A stretch of 64,000 nucleotides of DNA from Anaerolineales bacterium (GTDB taxonomy: Bacteria > Chloroflexota > Anaerolineae > Anaerolineales > Villigracilaceae). Position numbers and translations under genes: made by a program. The notes below the pieces were generated by a model that was not told the origin of the DNA, ran no database searches, and saw only the letters and a list, made by a program, of their open reading frames with translations. Every line of letters begins with the position of its first letter. Position 1 is the stretch's first letter. Positions 32,683 to 41,775 of this stretch are shown in pieces. The DNA lies in contig JAHDWB010000002.1 of the NCBI GenBank assembly GCA_023382595.1, forward strand, positions 186,001-250,000. Reading direction: 5' to 3'.

Positions 32683-32721
32683 AAAACAAAAAGGGTTTTG
32701 GTAATTTTACCAAAACCCTTT
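32683..32721 (-). terminator. Terminator of the nuo/atp transcript
   Basis: Stem AAAGGGTTTTGGTAA / TTACCAAAACCCTTT (32690-32704 with 32707-32721), followed on the minus strand by a T-rich tail. It lies 18 bases after the b-delta stop, so no F1 gene follows in this operon. Confidence 0.8.
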
Positions 32722-32739
32722 GGTTCACGTTTCCGTGTC

Positions 32740-33459
32740 TTACTTCAAGGTCTGGCGCAGACCTTCGAGCTTTCCGGCAACCGAGCCGTCCAGCACCTTG
32801 TCACCAACTTTGATGACCAGACCGCCGAGGATGGACGGATCAACTTTGAAGGCGAATTCCTTGGCGGAGACACTCTTCTTGACCGCTTCCTCTTCGGCTT
32901 TGGTGAGCGGGAGGGCGCTGGTCACTTCGGCAGAATCGCCGGAGAGACTACCTTCCACCACGACCACCTTGCCGGATTTCACGCCGGAGAAGAATTCGTC
33001 AATGAGGGCGTGCTGTTTCTTCTCATCCAGAGCTTCGCCGACCAGTTTGTTGGCGGCAGCCATGGCGAGGGCGGCAACCTGTCCGCGCAGATCGCCGAGG
33101 ATGCGGTTGCGCTCGAGTTCGGCCTCGGCAAGCGCGGCGTCGCGGGCTTTGGCGGCTTCCGCTTCGGCGGCGGCTTTCACGTCCTTGCCGGCGGATTCGG
33201 CGCGCTCGGTAGCTTCACGAACAACCTTGCCGGCTTCGGCTTGCGCATCCGCGATGATCTTGGCGGCTTCCTTCTCCGCGTTGGCGCGGGCTTCCGCAGC
33301 AATGCGGGCATCTTCCAAGCCCTGCGCGATCGTCTGACGACGCTTCTCAAGCAAGCCCGAGATCGGACCGACGATCCATTTGGCGACCACCGTGTAAACG
33401 ATGATCAGGTTGACGATCTGAACGAGCAAAAAGGGGAGATTAAGACCTAATGCTTCCAA
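32740..33459 (-). CDS. atpF: ATP synthase F0 subunit b fused to the C-terminal domain of subunit delta
   Basis: 239 residues from TTG 33459, which follows GGAGG five bases away. Residues 1-25 are the membrane anchor (LNLPFLLVQIVNLIIVYTVV), then a long charged helix typical of subunit b to about residue 165. The last 75 residues (SAEVTSALPLTKAEEEAVKKSV, then VDPSILGGLVIKVGDKVLDGSVAGKLEGL) are the C-terminal domain of subunit delta (AtpH). The N-terminal helical domain of delta, which binds the tops of alpha subunits, is missing. The protein would be the peripheral stalk. Actinobacterial b-delta fusions are far longer. Confidence 0.88.
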   Translation of the reverse strand: MEALGLNLPFLLVQIVNLIIVYTVVAKWIVGPISGLLEKRRQTIAQGLEDARIAAEARANAEKEAAKIIADAQAEAGKVVREATERAESAGKDVKAAAEAEAAKARDAALAEAELERNRILGDLRGQVAALAMAAANKLVGEALDEKKQHALIDEFFSGVKSGKVVVVEGSLSGDSAEVTSALPLTKAEEEAVKKSVSAKEFAFKVDPSILGGLVIKVGDKVLDGSVAGKLEGLRQTLK

Positions 33460-33472
33460 GGGAACCTCCGAC

Positions 33473-33700
33473 CTAGAACACGAACAGGATGAGTAGGGAA
33501 ACCACCAGACAGTAGATGGCGACGGCTTCTGCGAACGCAATGCCGAGAATCATGTTCGTCTGGATCGTGGCAGTCATATCAGGGTTGCGAGACATGGCTT
33601 GAACAGCGCCGCCGGTCACAATACCAATACCAGCACCCGCACCGATCGCACCGATCATCGCCAGACCCGCACCAATCAATTTTGCAGCTTCAGCTTCCAT
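33473..33700 (-). CDS. atpE: ATP synthase F0 subunit c
   Basis: 75 residues, a hairpin of two membrane helices. Gly-rich helix 1 (GAGLAMIGAIGAGAGIGIV), polar loop SRNPD and helix 2 with the ion-carrying Glu in GIAFAEAVAIY. The residue after Glu is Ala, not Ser/Thr as in sodium-binding rings, so proton coupling is likely. It forms the rotor ring. Start ATG 33700 follows GGAGGA. Confidence 0.95.
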   Translation of the reverse strand: MEAEAAKLIGAGLAMIGAIGAGAGIGIVTGGAVQAMSRNPDMTATIQTNMILGIAFAEAVAIYCLVVSLLILFVF

Positions 33701-33780
33701 TTTAGAAAAATCCTCCGTGGTTAGATTTCAAATAAGTAATTTATCGACCCGGGTCTATATTCTCACCCGAATACTACGAT

Positions 33781-34776
33781 TTAATGAGCTTCGTCGTGAT
33801 GCTCACCGTGTCCCTGCGTGGCTTGCGACATGAACACCATGGTCAACATGCCGAACACGACCGCCTGAATGAGACCGATGAAGAACTCAAGCAGGTAGAA
33901 CATCGACTGGGCAAAGACCGGCACGAGCGAACCGATGACGAAGAGCAGCACCGCGCCCGCGAACATGTTACCGAAAAGACGGAAAGCGAACGAAAGTATC
34001 TTCGAGAACTCGGAGATCAACTCCAGGATGCCCACGCCAAAATCGATCACGCCGAAGATCGGCTTGCTGAACAGGGTCTTGGTATTCCAGAACTTTGTAA
34101 GGTACGCCGCTCCCTGCGAGCGGAAACCGAACACCTGGATCATCACCACCGCAACGATGGCGAGCGCAAAGGTAAAGTTGAGGTCGGTCGAGGCGGGACG
34201 CAAAAACGGCACAATCGCGTAATCGCCATGCGCTTCTTCGCCGCCCGTTGAGTTGTCCCAGATGGTGGTGAAGGGACCAACCTGCTTCAGGTCATACCCA
34301 TGCCCATCATAATGATGCACCAGACCAACGGTTTCGTTGCCGGGAATCAAGCCCGACCAGTTGGCAGCCAAAACTAGCAACGTAATGGTGGCAAACCAAG
34401 GGAATATCTGCTTCGTCCATTTGCCCGCCGTGCTTTCGGTGATCCCGTAAAGCATTTCGAGCAGCCCCTCCACTGCGCCGCTGATGCCGGTCAGCACCGA
34501 CTTGCCGCTCTTGATGCCGCGTGAAACGCCGATGGCGATCAGGATCACGATCAGGTCGGCAAGCAGCAGACCGATCAGGGTATTGGTCAGGTAAAAGCCC
34601 TCAATACCGAAAAGCGGGGTCTCGCTCAATTTTTCGCCGGGCAGGTACACATGCGGCATGATCGGCTTGATCCCGAGACCGGCTCCGAAGAAACCGGTAA
34701 ACAGGAACAAACCCAAAATAATGGCTGCAAGTACAACCCAGCGAGCCCATACCCGTTTCATGGGTTTTTCACTCAC
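33781..34776 (-). CDS. atpB: ATP synthase F0 subunit a
   Basis: 331 residues. The essential Arg of the proton channel lies in LSFAFRLFGNMFAGAVLLFV, and helix 6 region FIGLIQAVVFGMLTMVFMSQA is typical. An extended loop (VGLVHHYDGHGYDLKQVGPFTTIWDNSTGG) lies between early membrane segments, longer than in E. coli, and the C-terminus is His-rich (QGHGEHHDEAH). It overlaps the upstream atpI-like gene by eight bases. Confidence 0.95.
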   Translation of the reverse strand: MSEKPMKRVWARWVVLAAIILGLFLFTGFFGAGLGIKPIMPHVYLPGEKLSETPLFGIEGFYLTNTLIGLLLADLIVILIAIGVSRGIKSGKSVLTGISGAVEGLLEMLYGITESTAGKWTKQIFPWFATITLLVLAANWSGLIPGNETVGLVHHYDGHGYDLKQVGPFTTIWDNSTGGEEAHGDYAIVPFLRPASTDLNFTFALAIVAVVMIQVFGFRSQGAAYLTKFWNTKTLFSKPIFGVIDFGVGILELISEFSKILSFAFRLFGNMFAGAVLLFVIGSLVPVFAQSMFYLLEFFIGLIQAVVFGMLTMVFMSQATQGHGEHHDEAH

Positions 34777-35068
34777 GATTCTTATCCTCCATAATGGATT
34801 CCGTTTTTTTCGAAGGTTTGATGCGGCTGGTGGCTGCGCGCACGATGCGGAACATCAATACGACAGTGACCGGCACGCTTGCGATCATGAACAGGACGGT
34901 GAACATCGGCTTGGTATTGAGGTAATTATCCAAAGCCAGCCCGCCGACCAGCGCGATCGCGATAATAAACAGAGTTACAAACCCAACCTGCCCGGCAACA
35001 GTAGCCAGGGCAAGGTTAAGGGTATATTGCCTGCGGTCCCGCTTATCTCCTTCGTCTTGACGGTTCAT
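34769..35068 (-). CDS. AtpI/AtpZ-like small membrane protein
   Basis: 99 residues, charged ends, two membrane segments (VGFVTLFIIAIALVGGLALD and MFTVLFMIASVPVTVVLMF). Size, position as first gene of the F0 set and the GLALD-N-L-x-T between the helices fit the AtpI/AtpZ family, whose members help assemble the c-ring or carry Mg2+/Ca2+. It starts two bases or so from the predicted RNA start at 35070, so the mRNA could be leaderless. Confidence 0.75.
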   Translation of the reverse strand: MNRQDEGDKRDRRQYTLNLALATVAGQVGFVTLFIIAIALVGGLALDNYLNTKPMFTVLFMIASVPVTVVLMFRIVRAATSRIKPSKKTESIMEDKNRE

Positions 35069-35076
35069 GGTTGAGC

Positions 35077-35104
35077 ATTATATCACAAGGATTATCCGCG
35101 TCAA
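35077..35104 (-). promoter_or_regulatory. Predicted promoter for the F0 ATP synthase genes
   Basis: On the minus strand TTGACG (35104-35099), a 16-base spacer and TATAAT (35082-35077). It starts within the last codons of nuoN. RNA would start around 35070, only a few bases before ATG 35068. Confidence 0.6.
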
Positions 35105-36552
35105 TTGAAGAGAAGGAAGGCGCCGTCGGATGCCCAGCCGAACCAGGGGGCGAATACGGTACCGACCAGAATCACGCCAATTGTCAGAACGACCAACGCA
35201 ATTGTGTAGGGGCGCGTCAATGGGACCGGGTGCTGTTCTTCGTCTTCGTTTGGCATGCGGTAGAGGTACACATACTTCAACACGTTCAGGTAGTAGTACA
35301 CACCGATGATCGAGTTGAGAATACCCACGACGACCAGCCAGGTATAGTTCGCCTGCACGCCGGCGGCGAAGACAAAGACCTTCGCCACGAAGCCGCCAAA
35401 TGGGGGCATCCCAGCCAGGGAGAGGAATGCGGCGAGCATCATCAGCGCCATGAAGGGATTGCGGCGGCTTAATCCGGCATAATCCGTGATCTCTTCCAGT
35501 CCGGTGATGCGGCTGAACGCCATGACCAGACCGAAAGCGAGCAGGTTGGTGACGATATACGCCGCGAGATAAAAGACCACGCTGGTCGCGCCAAGTTGAT
35601 TGAACGCAACCACGCCGATGAGGGCGTAACCCGCGTGGGAAACAGACGAGTACGCCAACAAGCGCTTGATATTCGTCTGCGGAAGGGCGAGCAGGTTACC
35701 GACCGTCATGGTGATCGCCGCCAACGCCGCAAAGACCAGTGTCCATGTGGATGCGAAATCAGGCAGGGCGGCAAAGAACAGGCGCATCACGACGGCTAAG
35801 CCGGCGGCTTTCGAAGCCGTGGAGAGATACCCCGCAATGGGTGTCGGCGCGCCCTGATACACATCCGGCGCCCAGAAATGGAACGGAACAAGCGATACCT
35901 TGAAGCCAAGCCCAACTGCCAGCAGGATGATCACACCAAAGCCAATCAACGGAGAAATATTGCCCGTTGTGAACATGGCGGCAATTTCAGAAAGGTTGGT
36001 CGTTCCTGAAAAACCGAAGAGCAGGCTGAAGCCGTACAGCATGATGGTCGAAGCCACCGTTCCAAACAGCAGGTATTTGAAACCGCCTTCCGTCGAGCGT
36101 TCGTCGTTGAGCAGGAAGCCCGAAAGGACATAAAGCGGGATGGATGCGGTCTCGATGGCAAGGTACAGCATGACCAGATCCGACGAAACAGCCATCAGGT
36201 TCATGCCGAGAAGCGAAGCGAGCAAAAGGACATAGGACTCGCCTCTGCGCCCCGCCCGGTCATGGTCCATCAACAGGAGCGCAGTCGCCGCCCCGGCAAA
36301 CATGAACAGCATCTTGAAGAAGAAGCCGAGCCAGTCGAAACGGATCATACCGCCAAGGACGGTCACAGCTTCGCCGGGACGCCCAAAGAGCAGGCTGACG
36401 ATCATCGCAATGAAGAGACCGCCTGCCGTGAGCCAGCCCGCGTTGCGACGCTGATCCTCCTTCCAGAACGGCTCAAAGATGAGGATCAGGATGCCGAGTA
36501 CGAGGATCAGGATCTCAGGGAGGATGGATGCGAAAACGAGAGGGGTAAACAT
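35101..36552 (-). CDS. nuoN: NADH-quinone oxidoreductase subunit N
   Basis: 483 residues from ATG 36552 (TAATG overlap with the NuoM gene upstream). About 14 membrane helices of the Mrp antiporter type; NuoN features: FKVSLVPFHFWAPDVYQGAPTPIAGYLSTASKAAGLAV with the conserved Lys, and TNIKRLLAYSSVSHAGYALIG. It is a proton-pumping subunit next to NuoA/J/K. No terminator separates it from the ATP synthase genes 32 bases downstream. Confidence 0.95.
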   Translation of the reverse strand: MFTPLVFASILPEILILVLGILILIFEPFWKEDQRRNAGWLTAGGLFIAMIVSLLFGRPGEAVTVLGGMIRFDWLGFFFKMLFMFAGAATALLLMDHDRAGRRGESYVLLLASLLGMNLMAVSSDLVMLYLAIETASIPLYVLSGFLLNDERSTEGGFKYLLFGTVASTIMLYGFSLLFGFSGTTNLSEIAAMFTTGNISPLIGFGVIILLAVGLGFKVSLVPFHFWAPDVYQGAPTPIAGYLSTASKAAGLAVVMRLFFAALPDFASTWTLVFAALAAITMTVGNLLALPQTNIKRLLAYSSVSHAGYALIGVVAFNQLGATSVVFYLAAYIVTNLLAFGLVMAFSRITGLEEITDYAGLSRRNPFMALMMLAAFLSLAGMPPFGGFVAKVFVFAAGVQANYTWLVVVGILNSIIGVYYYLNVLKYVYLYRMPNEDEEQHPVPLTRPYTIALVVLTIGVILVGTVFAPWFGWASDGAFLLFN

Positions 36553-38066
36553 TATGCACCTCCCAGCAGGTTCATGATGTAGCCGACGCCGGTCTCCACC
36601 ATCGGAACCATGATGGACGGGAACATGCCGAGGGCAACCATGAAGAGACAAAGGGTCACAATCGCCACCTTGTCCAAAACGGTGACATCGCCGACATGCC
36701 CCTCGAGATGTTCAGGCATTGGAGAGAAAAAGACCTTTCGAATGTTCATCATGATGTATGCCGCGGTGATGACGATGGAAATGCTGGCAATGACCGCCAC
36801 CAGCCATTGTTCCTGCCAGACGCCCATGAAGATGGGGAATTCCGCGACGAAACCGGAGAAGCCCGGCATACCCATCGAGACCAGACCGCCGATGATGAAA
36901 CCAACTGCAGCAAAAGGCATCACCTTCATCATGCCACCCAGTTCGGGGATCATACGGGTATGGGAACGGTCATAGATCATGCCGGTCACAGCAAAGAAGA
37001 GAGCCGTCATCACGCCGTGCGAGAACATCTGCACCCCTGCCCCGGTCAGACCGGTGGCGTTGAGCGTGGAGATGCCGAGCATCACCAAGCCCATGTGCGA
37101 AACGGATGAAAAACCGATCATGTATTTCAGGTCAGTCTGGACGAAGGCGATATACGCGCCGTACACCACCGCGATCGCGGCGAAACCCATGATGAGCGGA
37201 GCCCAAGTCTTTGCGCCTTCGGGCAGGAGCATCACGCCGACGCGCAGGGCGGCAAACGCGCCGAGTTTCATCAGCACGCCTGCATGGAACATGGAAACGG
37301 CGGTCGGCGCGGCAACGTGACCGTCCGGTGACCAGTTGTGGAAGGGCCAGATGCCGCCTAGAACCGCAAAACCGAGGAAAACAGGCAGGAACCAGAAATT
37401 TTGGAAATCAGCCGAGAAACCCGCACTCTCCATTTGAAGCATGTCAAAGGAAAGCACGCCGGTGCTTTGGTATTGCATCCAATACATGGCAAGCGCGCCG
37501 ACGAGAGCAACCACCGAGCCGATGAACAGGTACAGGGTCAGTTTCATTGCCGCGTATTCGCGGGTCTTTACCCAGCCCCAGATAGCGATCAGCAAGTACA
37601 TCGGGAAGACCGCGATCTCATAGAAGAAGAACAGCATGAACAGGTCGAGTGAGACGAACACACCGAAGACGCCGCCCGCCAGCAGGAACAGGAAGGCGAA
37701 GAACTCGCGCGGACGATCCTGGATGCCCGCCATGACGTGCGGATTATCGTCGCCCCAGGAGATAAGCACACCGGTGAACATGACGATGCCGGTCAACAGG
37801 ACCAGCGGGGCGGACATGCCGTCCACGCCGAAGTGCAGGCTGATGCCCAATTGCGGGAGCCAGTTGTATTGTTCGATGAACTGGTAGCCTGTCATATCCT
37901 GCGTGAGGTACTGCAGGTAGACCCAGCCGGAAAGCAAAAGGTCAAGCGTCGCAGCCGCAAGCGCAACTGCGCGGGTTTCATTCTTCCGCCCGGCGGGCAT
38001 CATCAGAATCAGGACGCCAGCCGCAATTGGAATGAAAGTGATGATACTCAGGATGGGAAAATTCAT
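36552..38066 (-). CDS. nuoM: NADH-quinone oxidoreductase subunit M, second copy
   Basis: 504 residues from ATG 38066; the ATG at 38069 is closer to AGAGGTG than ideal. Antiporter-type pumping subunit with FFFYEIAVFPMYLLIAIWG, FHNWSPDGHVAAPTAVSMFHAGVLMKLGAFAALRV and TDLKYMIGFSSVSHMGLVMLG. It differs clearly from the NuoM directly upstream, so the operon encodes two distinct NuoM proteins. The catalytic Glu on helix 5 (FFFYEIAV) and the Lys residues are kept, so it should pump. Confidence 0.92.
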   Translation of the reverse strand: MNFPILSIITFIPIAAGVLILMMPAGRKNETRAVALAAATLDLLLSGWVYLQYLTQDMTGYQFIEQYNWLPQLGISLHFGVDGMSAPLVLLTGIVMFTGVLISWGDDNPHVMAGIQDRPREFFAFLFLLAGGVFGVFVSLDLFMLFFFYEIAVFPMYLLIAIWGWVKTREYAAMKLTLYLFIGSVVALVGALAMYWMQYQSTGVLSFDMLQMESAGFSADFQNFWFLPVFLGFAVLGGIWPFHNWSPDGHVAAPTAVSMFHAGVLMKLGAFAALRVGVMLLPEGAKTWAPLIMGFAAIAVVYGAYIAFVQTDLKYMIGFSSVSHMGLVMLGISTLNATGLTGAGVQMFSHGVMTALFFAVTGMIYDRSHTRMIPELGGMMKVMPFAAVGFIIGGLVSMGMPGFSGFVAEFPIFMGVWQEQWLVAVIASISIVITAAYIMMNIRKVFFSPMPEHLEGHVGDVTVLDKVAIVTLCLFMVALGMFPSIMVPMVETGVGYIMNLLGGA

Positions 38067-38076
38067 CATCCACCTC

Positions 38077-39600
38077 TTAGAACAGAGCCACAACGGCTTT
38101 GTTGATGACTTCCAGGATCCACGCGGGCCACAGTCCGATGACCAGCATCAGGACCATGAGCGGAACGATGACGAAAAGTTCGCGCGTGTTGATCTCGGTG
38201 ATTTTATGTTCGCCGTGCGCCCAATGCTCGTTCATGGGTCCATGCAGGACGTTCTTGATCCCTTTAAGGATGTACGCGCCCGTAAACAGCAGACCCAGCA
38301 TGGCAATGACGGTGTAGATCGTCAGCACCGGATATGAACCCCGCACCACCATGAACTCCGAAACGAAGCCGTTGAGTCCGGGCAAGCCGAGGGATGCCAT
38401 GCTGGTAAAGATCAGAATACCGCCAAAGACAGGCACAAGCGGGAATAAGCCGCCGTACCTGCTCAGGTCGCGGGTGTGCGTGCGCTCGTAGATGACGCCA
38501 ACGAGGAAGAACATTCCCGCCGCGGACAAGCCGTGGTTGAACATTTGCAGGACCGCGCCACTCATGGCGATGTGCGCATCCACTGTACCGGCGGCAAGTC
38601 CCGCCGCGGCGATGCCAAGCACCACAAAGCCCATGTGATTCACGGACGAGTACGCCACCAGCCGTTTAAAGTCCGTCTGACCGTAGGAGCCGAACGCGCC
38701 GAAGACGATGGCGGCGACGGCAAGGAATGCCATCGCGCCTGCGAATATCTTCGCTTCCAACGGATAGAGCGGCAGGATCAAACGGATGAAGCCGTAGCCA
38801 CCCAGTTTCAGCAGGACGCCTGCGAGGATCATCGAGCCGGCAGTGGGAGCTTCGGTATGCGCATCAGGCAGCCAGGTATGGAAGGGCCACAACGGCACTT
38901 TGACCGCGAACGCGATCACAAACGCCCAGAACGCGATGGTCTTGACCGTGTGAACGGACATGCCAAGCACGATGGAGTCCGCTGTCAGCGAATTCCAACG
39001 CTCGTAGAGGGCAACCAGGTCGTAGGTCCCGAAAAGAACGCCAAGCATCTGCACCGCGAGCAGCAGACCGAGCGATCCACCCATGGTGTAGATCATGAAC
39101 TTGAGCGAAGCGTAATCCCGGTTGGCGCTGCCCCACTGGTTGATGAGGAAGTACATCGGGACAAGACCGATCTCCCAGAAGACGAAGAAGATCAACAAGT
39201 CGAGCGACATGAAGACGCCGAGCATGCCCGTTTCGAGGAACAGGAACAGCATCATGTACGGCTTGACGCGGTCGGTGATGTTGAACGAGGCAAGGATGGA
39301 GAGCGGGGTCAGCAGGGTAGTGAGCAAAACCATCGAGAGCGAGATGCCATCCACGCCGAGGTGGAAGGACGAATTGATGGCTTCGTACCAGACGTACTTT
39401 TCTACGAATTGGAAGCCCGCCGCATCCGGGTTGAAATTTGTCCATGCCACAAGCGTGAGCACGAAGGGGATCAGGCTGGCGGAAAATGCGAACCAGCGCA
39501 GGAGCTTCGTCTCGCCGCCCGGCAGGAAGAGCATGATCAATGCCGCGATTGCAGGCACGAACAGGATCAGGCTAAGGAGATGAGTGTTGAGAAATTCCAT
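38077..39600 (-). CDS. nuoM: NADH-quinone oxidoreductase subunit M, first copy
   Basis: 507 residues. Helix 5 Glu in FFVFWEIGLVPMYFLI, Lys region FAVKVPLWPFHTWLPDAHTEAPTAGSMILAGVLLKLGGYGFIR and TDFKRLVAYSSVNHMGFVVLG are full NuoM marks, closer to the standard form than the second copy. The ATG at 39600 lies nine bases after nuoL. It builds the proton path in the membrane arm between NuoL and NuoN. Confidence 0.95.
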   Translation of the reverse strand: MEFLNTHLLSLILFVPAIAALIMLFLPGGETKLLRWFAFSASLIPFVLTLVAWTNFNPDAAGFQFVEKYVWYEAINSSFHLGVDGISLSMVLLTTLLTPLSILASFNITDRVKPYMMLFLFLETGMLGVFMSLDLLIFFVFWEIGLVPMYFLINQWGSANRDYASLKFMIYTMGGSLGLLLAVQMLGVLFGTYDLVALYERWNSLTADSIVLGMSVHTVKTIAFWAFVIAFAVKVPLWPFHTWLPDAHTEAPTAGSMILAGVLLKLGGYGFIRLILPLYPLEAKIFAGAMAFLAVAAIVFGAFGSYGQTDFKRLVAYSSVNHMGFVVLGIAAAGLAAGTVDAHIAMSGAVLQMFNHGLSAAGMFFLVGVIYERTHTRDLSRYGGLFPLVPVFGGILIFTSMASLGLPGLNGFVSEFMVVRGSYPVLTIYTVIAMLGLLFTGAYILKGIKNVLHGPMNEHWAHGEHKITEINTRELFVIVPLMVLMLVIGLWPAWILEVINKAVVALF

Positions 39601-39609
39601 CGTGCGCTC

Positions 39610-41769
39610 CTATGCCAGCAAAAGGAAGTAGAGCAATCCGCCCACAACAAGCAGGACGAAGAGCGAAAGGATAAGGTACTGCTGGATGCGACCGGTCTGG
39701 ATCGGGCGGAGATTTTTTCCGACCCACCAGGTTGCATCCGCAGACCCATCGCCGATTAAACGATTGATAATGGGCACGTCGAAGTAGTTGCGGATCGCGC
39801 TTCCGATTCCGCCCGTGCCTGGTCCAAAGGCGTGGAGAATGCCGTCGATCAAGCCTTGATCCATCCACTTCGAGACAAAGACTTCCGAGATCCACGCAGC
39901 GGGTTTGACGAACAGGAAATCGTACAGCTCATCAAAGTACCATTTGTTCTTGAGGACGGGGATCTGCAATTTGTCTTCTTCGGGCGATTTGACATTGCGA
40001 TAGACAAAGTAACCAGCCGCCAAGCCGCCGAGCGCGACAACGATGGACGTCAATAACGGAATCCAACTGAATTCGGGAGCCTTGGGCACTTCCGCGAGGG
40101 TGTGACCGACAAAATCGTGGAACCAGTTGGGGAGCAAACCGCCGATGAGCGGGAATTTTTCAGGGATGCCGACCCAGCCGTACGTGATGGCGAAGAACGA
40201 AAGCACTACGAGCGGCGTGGTCATCGTCCACGGAGTCTCATGCGCGTGTTTGGCTTCTTCCGTGCGGGGTTCGCCGAGGAAGGTCAGCGTGATCTGGCGC
40301 ATGGTGTAGAAGGCGGTCAGGAAGGCGGCGAGGGCGAGCGTGCCGAACACCAGATAATGATTGTGGTACCACGCATCCGCAAGGATTTCATCCTTTGACC
40401 AGAAGCCAGCCGTCACCAACGGGAAGCCGGAAAGGGCAAAACCGCCGATGAGGAAGGTCCAGAAAGTGATAGGCATTTTCTTGCGCAAACCGCCCATGTT
40501 GTACATGTCCTGCGGGTCAACTTTGTGGTTGCCGGTGTGCAAAACGCCATGCTCCATGCCGTGAATGACCGATCCGGAACCGAGGAAGAGCAGCGCTTTG
40601 AAGAAAGCATGCGTGATGAGATGGAATGCAGCAGCAACGTACGCGCCGATGCCGAGCGCGGCGATCATGAAGCCAAGCTGGGAAATGGTCGAGTACGCCA
40701 GTACGCGCTTGATGTCGTTTTGTGCGAGAGCGATCGTCGCGGCGAAGATGGCGGTGAACGTGCCGATAAAGGCGACAAAGGTCATTTCGGGCGTCAAGCC
40801 GTGACCGTCATAACCAGCCGTGAGCAGCGGGAACATGCGGATGACCGCATACACGCCCGCGGAGACCATTGTCGCGGCATGGATCATCGCGCTGACCGGG
40901 GTCGGACCTTCCATCGCGTCGGGCAGCCAGACGTGCAGGGGCCATTGCGCCGATTTGCCGATGGTGCCGATAAAGAGCAGGACTGCGATCAAGCCTGCGG
41001 CGGAGAGACCAAGCACACCCGTAGGAACCGAAGCGAGAGTATTAAGTGTCGTCTCGTTGAAGATCTCGCGGAAGGAAAGCGTCCCCGTTACGCTGTACAG
41101 GAAGGCGATGCCCAACAGCATGAACACGTCGCCGATGCGGGTGGTCATAAAGGCTTTGATGGCGGCGTTGCGCGCGGAGGGTTTGCCGTACCAGAAACCG
41201 ATCAGCAGGTAGGAGCACAAACCCATGATCTCCCAACCGGCGAACATGGTCAGCAGGTTGTCGGAAACGACCAGCACGTACATGCCGAAGGCGAACAAGC
41301 CGAGGAAGGCAAAGAAGCGCGAGTACATCGGTTCGACGGACGGAACAGTGTGTTTGTGTCCGTGTTCATCGGTGACGGTCGCGCCGTGCGGCGGCAGACC
41401 GGCATGGTCATGATCGCCTTTGGGTTGACCAAAATTGTGATAGCCCACGCTGTACAGGAAGATCATCAGGATCGTGATCGCCACGAAGAACAAGACCGCC
41501 GCGCCAAGCGGATCGACCAGCACGCCGATCTTCAGCCAGGTATTGCCCGTCGGCAGCCAGTTGACCGCGGATTCGAACGGATGCTCGCCCAAATGCTCCA
41601 CACCGAGCGCGCGGACGAACACCACCATCGCCGCAAGGAACGAAAGGAACGCCGCACCCACACCCACCGTATGGCTGAGCGCCTTGCTCTTATTCGTGAA
41701 CAGCACGATCAAGAAGAAAGCCAGTACAGGCGGGAGCGGGATTAACCAGATCAGTAATTCAGTCGTCAT
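39610..41769 (-). CDS. nuoL: NADH-quinone oxidoreductase subunit L
   Basis: 719 residues, about 100 more than E. coli NuoL. Marks: FAGWEIMGLCSYLLIGFW, KSAQWPLHVWLPDAMEGPTPVSAMIHAATMVSAGVY, and NDIKRVLAYSTISQLGFMIAALG. The C-terminal part has the long lateral helix and a last membrane helix. A His-rich loop of about 30 residues (around GHDHAGLPPHGATVTDEHGH) lies after helix 3 and may bind metal or be a plain surface loop. It is the distal pumping subunit. Confidence 0.95.
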   Translation of the reverse strand: MTTELLIWLIPLPPVLAFFLIVLFTNKSKALSHTVGVGAAFLSFLAAMVVFVRALGVEHLGEHPFESAVNWLPTGNTWLKIGVLVDPLGAAVLFFVAITILMIFLYSVGYHNFGQPKGDHDHAGLPPHGATVTDEHGHKHTVPSVEPMYSRFFAFLGLFAFGMYVLVVSDNLLTMFAGWEIMGLCSYLLIGFWYGKPSARNAAIKAFMTTRIGDVFMLLGIAFLYSVTGTLSFREIFNETTLNTLASVPTGVLGLSAAGLIAVLLFIGTIGKSAQWPLHVWLPDAMEGPTPVSAMIHAATMVSAGVYAVIRMFPLLTAGYDGHGLTPEMTFVAFIGTFTAIFAATIALAQNDIKRVLAYSTISQLGFMIAALGIGAYVAAAFHLITHAFFKALLFLGSGSVIHGMEHGVLHTGNHKVDPQDMYNMGGLRKKMPITFWTFLIGGFALSGFPLVTAGFWSKDEILADAWYHNHYLVFGTLALAAFLTAFYTMRQITLTFLGEPRTEEAKHAHETPWTMTTPLVVLSFFAITYGWVGIPEKFPLIGGLLPNWFHDFVGHTLAEVPKAPEFSWIPLLTSIVVALGGLAAGYFVYRNVKSPEEDKLQIPVLKNKWYFDELYDFLFVKPAAWISEVFVSKWMDQGLIDGILHAFGPGTGGIGSAIRNYFDVPIINRLIGDGSADATWWVGKNLRPIQTGRIQQYLILSLFVLLVVGGLLYFLLLA

Positions 41770-41775
41770 AACTCC

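Noticed and set aside
38476-39759. Long open frame on the plus strand (427 codons)
   Set aside because: It is antisense to nuoM/nuoL, rich in charged residues without any domain; a shadow of GC-rich membrane genes.
40525-41745. Long open frame on the plus strand (406 codons)
   Set aside because: Antisense to nuoL, same low-complexity charged composition, no start signal.
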